Origin: Gemmatimonas sp.
Lineage (GTDB): Bacteria; Gemmatimonadota; Gemmatimonadetes; Gemmatimonadales; Gemmatimonadaceae
Reading direction: 5' to 3'
Assembly (NCBI GenBank): GCA_011390805.1
Contig: JAABRT010000002.1
Location: 60,537 to 124,536 of the forward strand
Length of the DNA: 64,000 bases
Positions 63,709 through 64,000 of the stretch are shown here, piece by piece; the first letter of the stretch is position 1; each line of letters starts with the position of its first letter. Made by a program: the position numbers and the translations under genes. The notes below the pieces were generated by a model that saw only the letters and a program-made list of their open reading frames with translations, ran no database searches and was not told the origin of the DNA.

Positions 63709-64000
63709 ATGATCCGTAGTTCGTCTGTTGTTCGCATCACATCCGCAGCCGCGCTGAGCGCACTTGTCACTTCATTTTCGTTCACGCCCTCCGGACAGGC
63801 CCAGAGCACGTTGGGCCAGGGCGCGTCGATTACGCCGTACGCCGGTTACCTCGTGACCGGCGATTGGTACGACGGACCGATTGGCACCACGTTGTCGACC
63901 GCCAATGCGCCAATGATCGGTGCACAGTTATCGATGCCGATCGTGAGCGGACTCTCGCTCACAGGCAATGTGGGCTTCGCCTCATCGGATGTGCGTGTGG
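63709..64000 (+). CDS. Outer-membrane beta-barrel protein, N-terminal part (runs off right edge)
   Basis: 97 residues are in the window. A GGAGGG ribosome-binding site lies five bases before the ATG, one of the best in the window. The signal peptide runs to about SGQAQS. The mature part begins with ASITPYAGYLVTGDWYDGP and continues in alternating strands (LSMPIVSGLSLTGNVGFAS), typical of small outer-membrane barrels. The family cannot be fixed from this fragment. Confidence 0.75.
   Translation, partial: MIRSSSVVRITSAAALSALVTSFSFTPSGQAQSTLGQGASITPYAGYLVTGDWYDGPIGTTLSTANAPMIGAQLSMPIVSGLSLTGNVGFASSDVRV

Overview
The window looks like a chromosomal segment of a GC-rich, Gram-negative, probably motile and aerobic bacterium. 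Lipoprotein signal peptides, beta-barrel proteins, an RND pump, SURF1, two photolyase-family genes, GlgB and a chemoreceptor behind a sigma-28-like promoter all fit a Gemmatimonadota (Gemmatimonas-like) member. That assignment is a gestalt inference; no marker gene proves it. Genes are tightly packed and many neighbours overlap by 4 bases (ATGA, GTGA, possibly CTGA). Clear Shine-Dalgarno sequences are uncommon and start codons are often GTG.

Layout. 1-7256 (minus): a GT2 glycosyltransferase and an NAD(P)-dependent oxidoreductase precede a defence-type module: an Eco57I-like adenine methylase, a separate target-recognition-like protein, and a SNF2-type helicase that runs off the left edge. 7333-11127 (plus): LD-carboxypeptidase, rhodanese, CoA-pyrophosphatase-type Nudix and a gamma-glutamyltranspeptidase lipoprotein. 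11211-17000 (plus): a DtxR-type regulator and an ABC export cluster resembling attEFGH, in which permease pieces appear redistributed and an AttH/CrtC-like domain is fused to a permease N-terminus; a 58-bp tandem repeat lies inside this cluster. 17028-21751: glgB, SURF1, photolyase. 21755-25602 (minus): MgtE, nucleotide-sugar epimerase, UDP-glucose dehydrogenase. 25686-30436 (plus): five genes chained by 4-base overlaps. 30461-36581: RNase Z, a KGG-motif protein, threonine dehydratase, class II photolyase, tRNA-Ala and an unknown lipoprotein. 36686-42642: hybrid histidine kinase, tRNA-Gln with terminator, and a PstS-like protein/beta-barrel pair divergent from a chemoreceptor. 42761-52064: DUF423, a CotH-like and DUF4956 pair, a phosphatase lipoprotein, and an MFP-RND-DUF2796 efflux operon with a terminator-like hairpin in its leader. 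52293-64000: DUF983, ABC-2-type permease, coiled-coil lipoprotein, nuclease lipoprotein, DUF218, QueD, NlpC/P60, DsbA-like, TerB-like, QueE, QueC, M28 peptidase, TerC and the start of an outer-membrane protein.

Most of the window is housekeeping and envelope biology. The parts that look least ordinary are the split methylase/helicase module, the rearranged AttH-type ABC cluster with its repeat, the PstS-like/porin/chemoreceptor arrangement, the QueD homologue that lacks a zinc-ligand histidine and has no canonical start codon, and the leader hairpin of the RND operon. No CRISPR array, insertion sequence, integrase or rRNA was seen.
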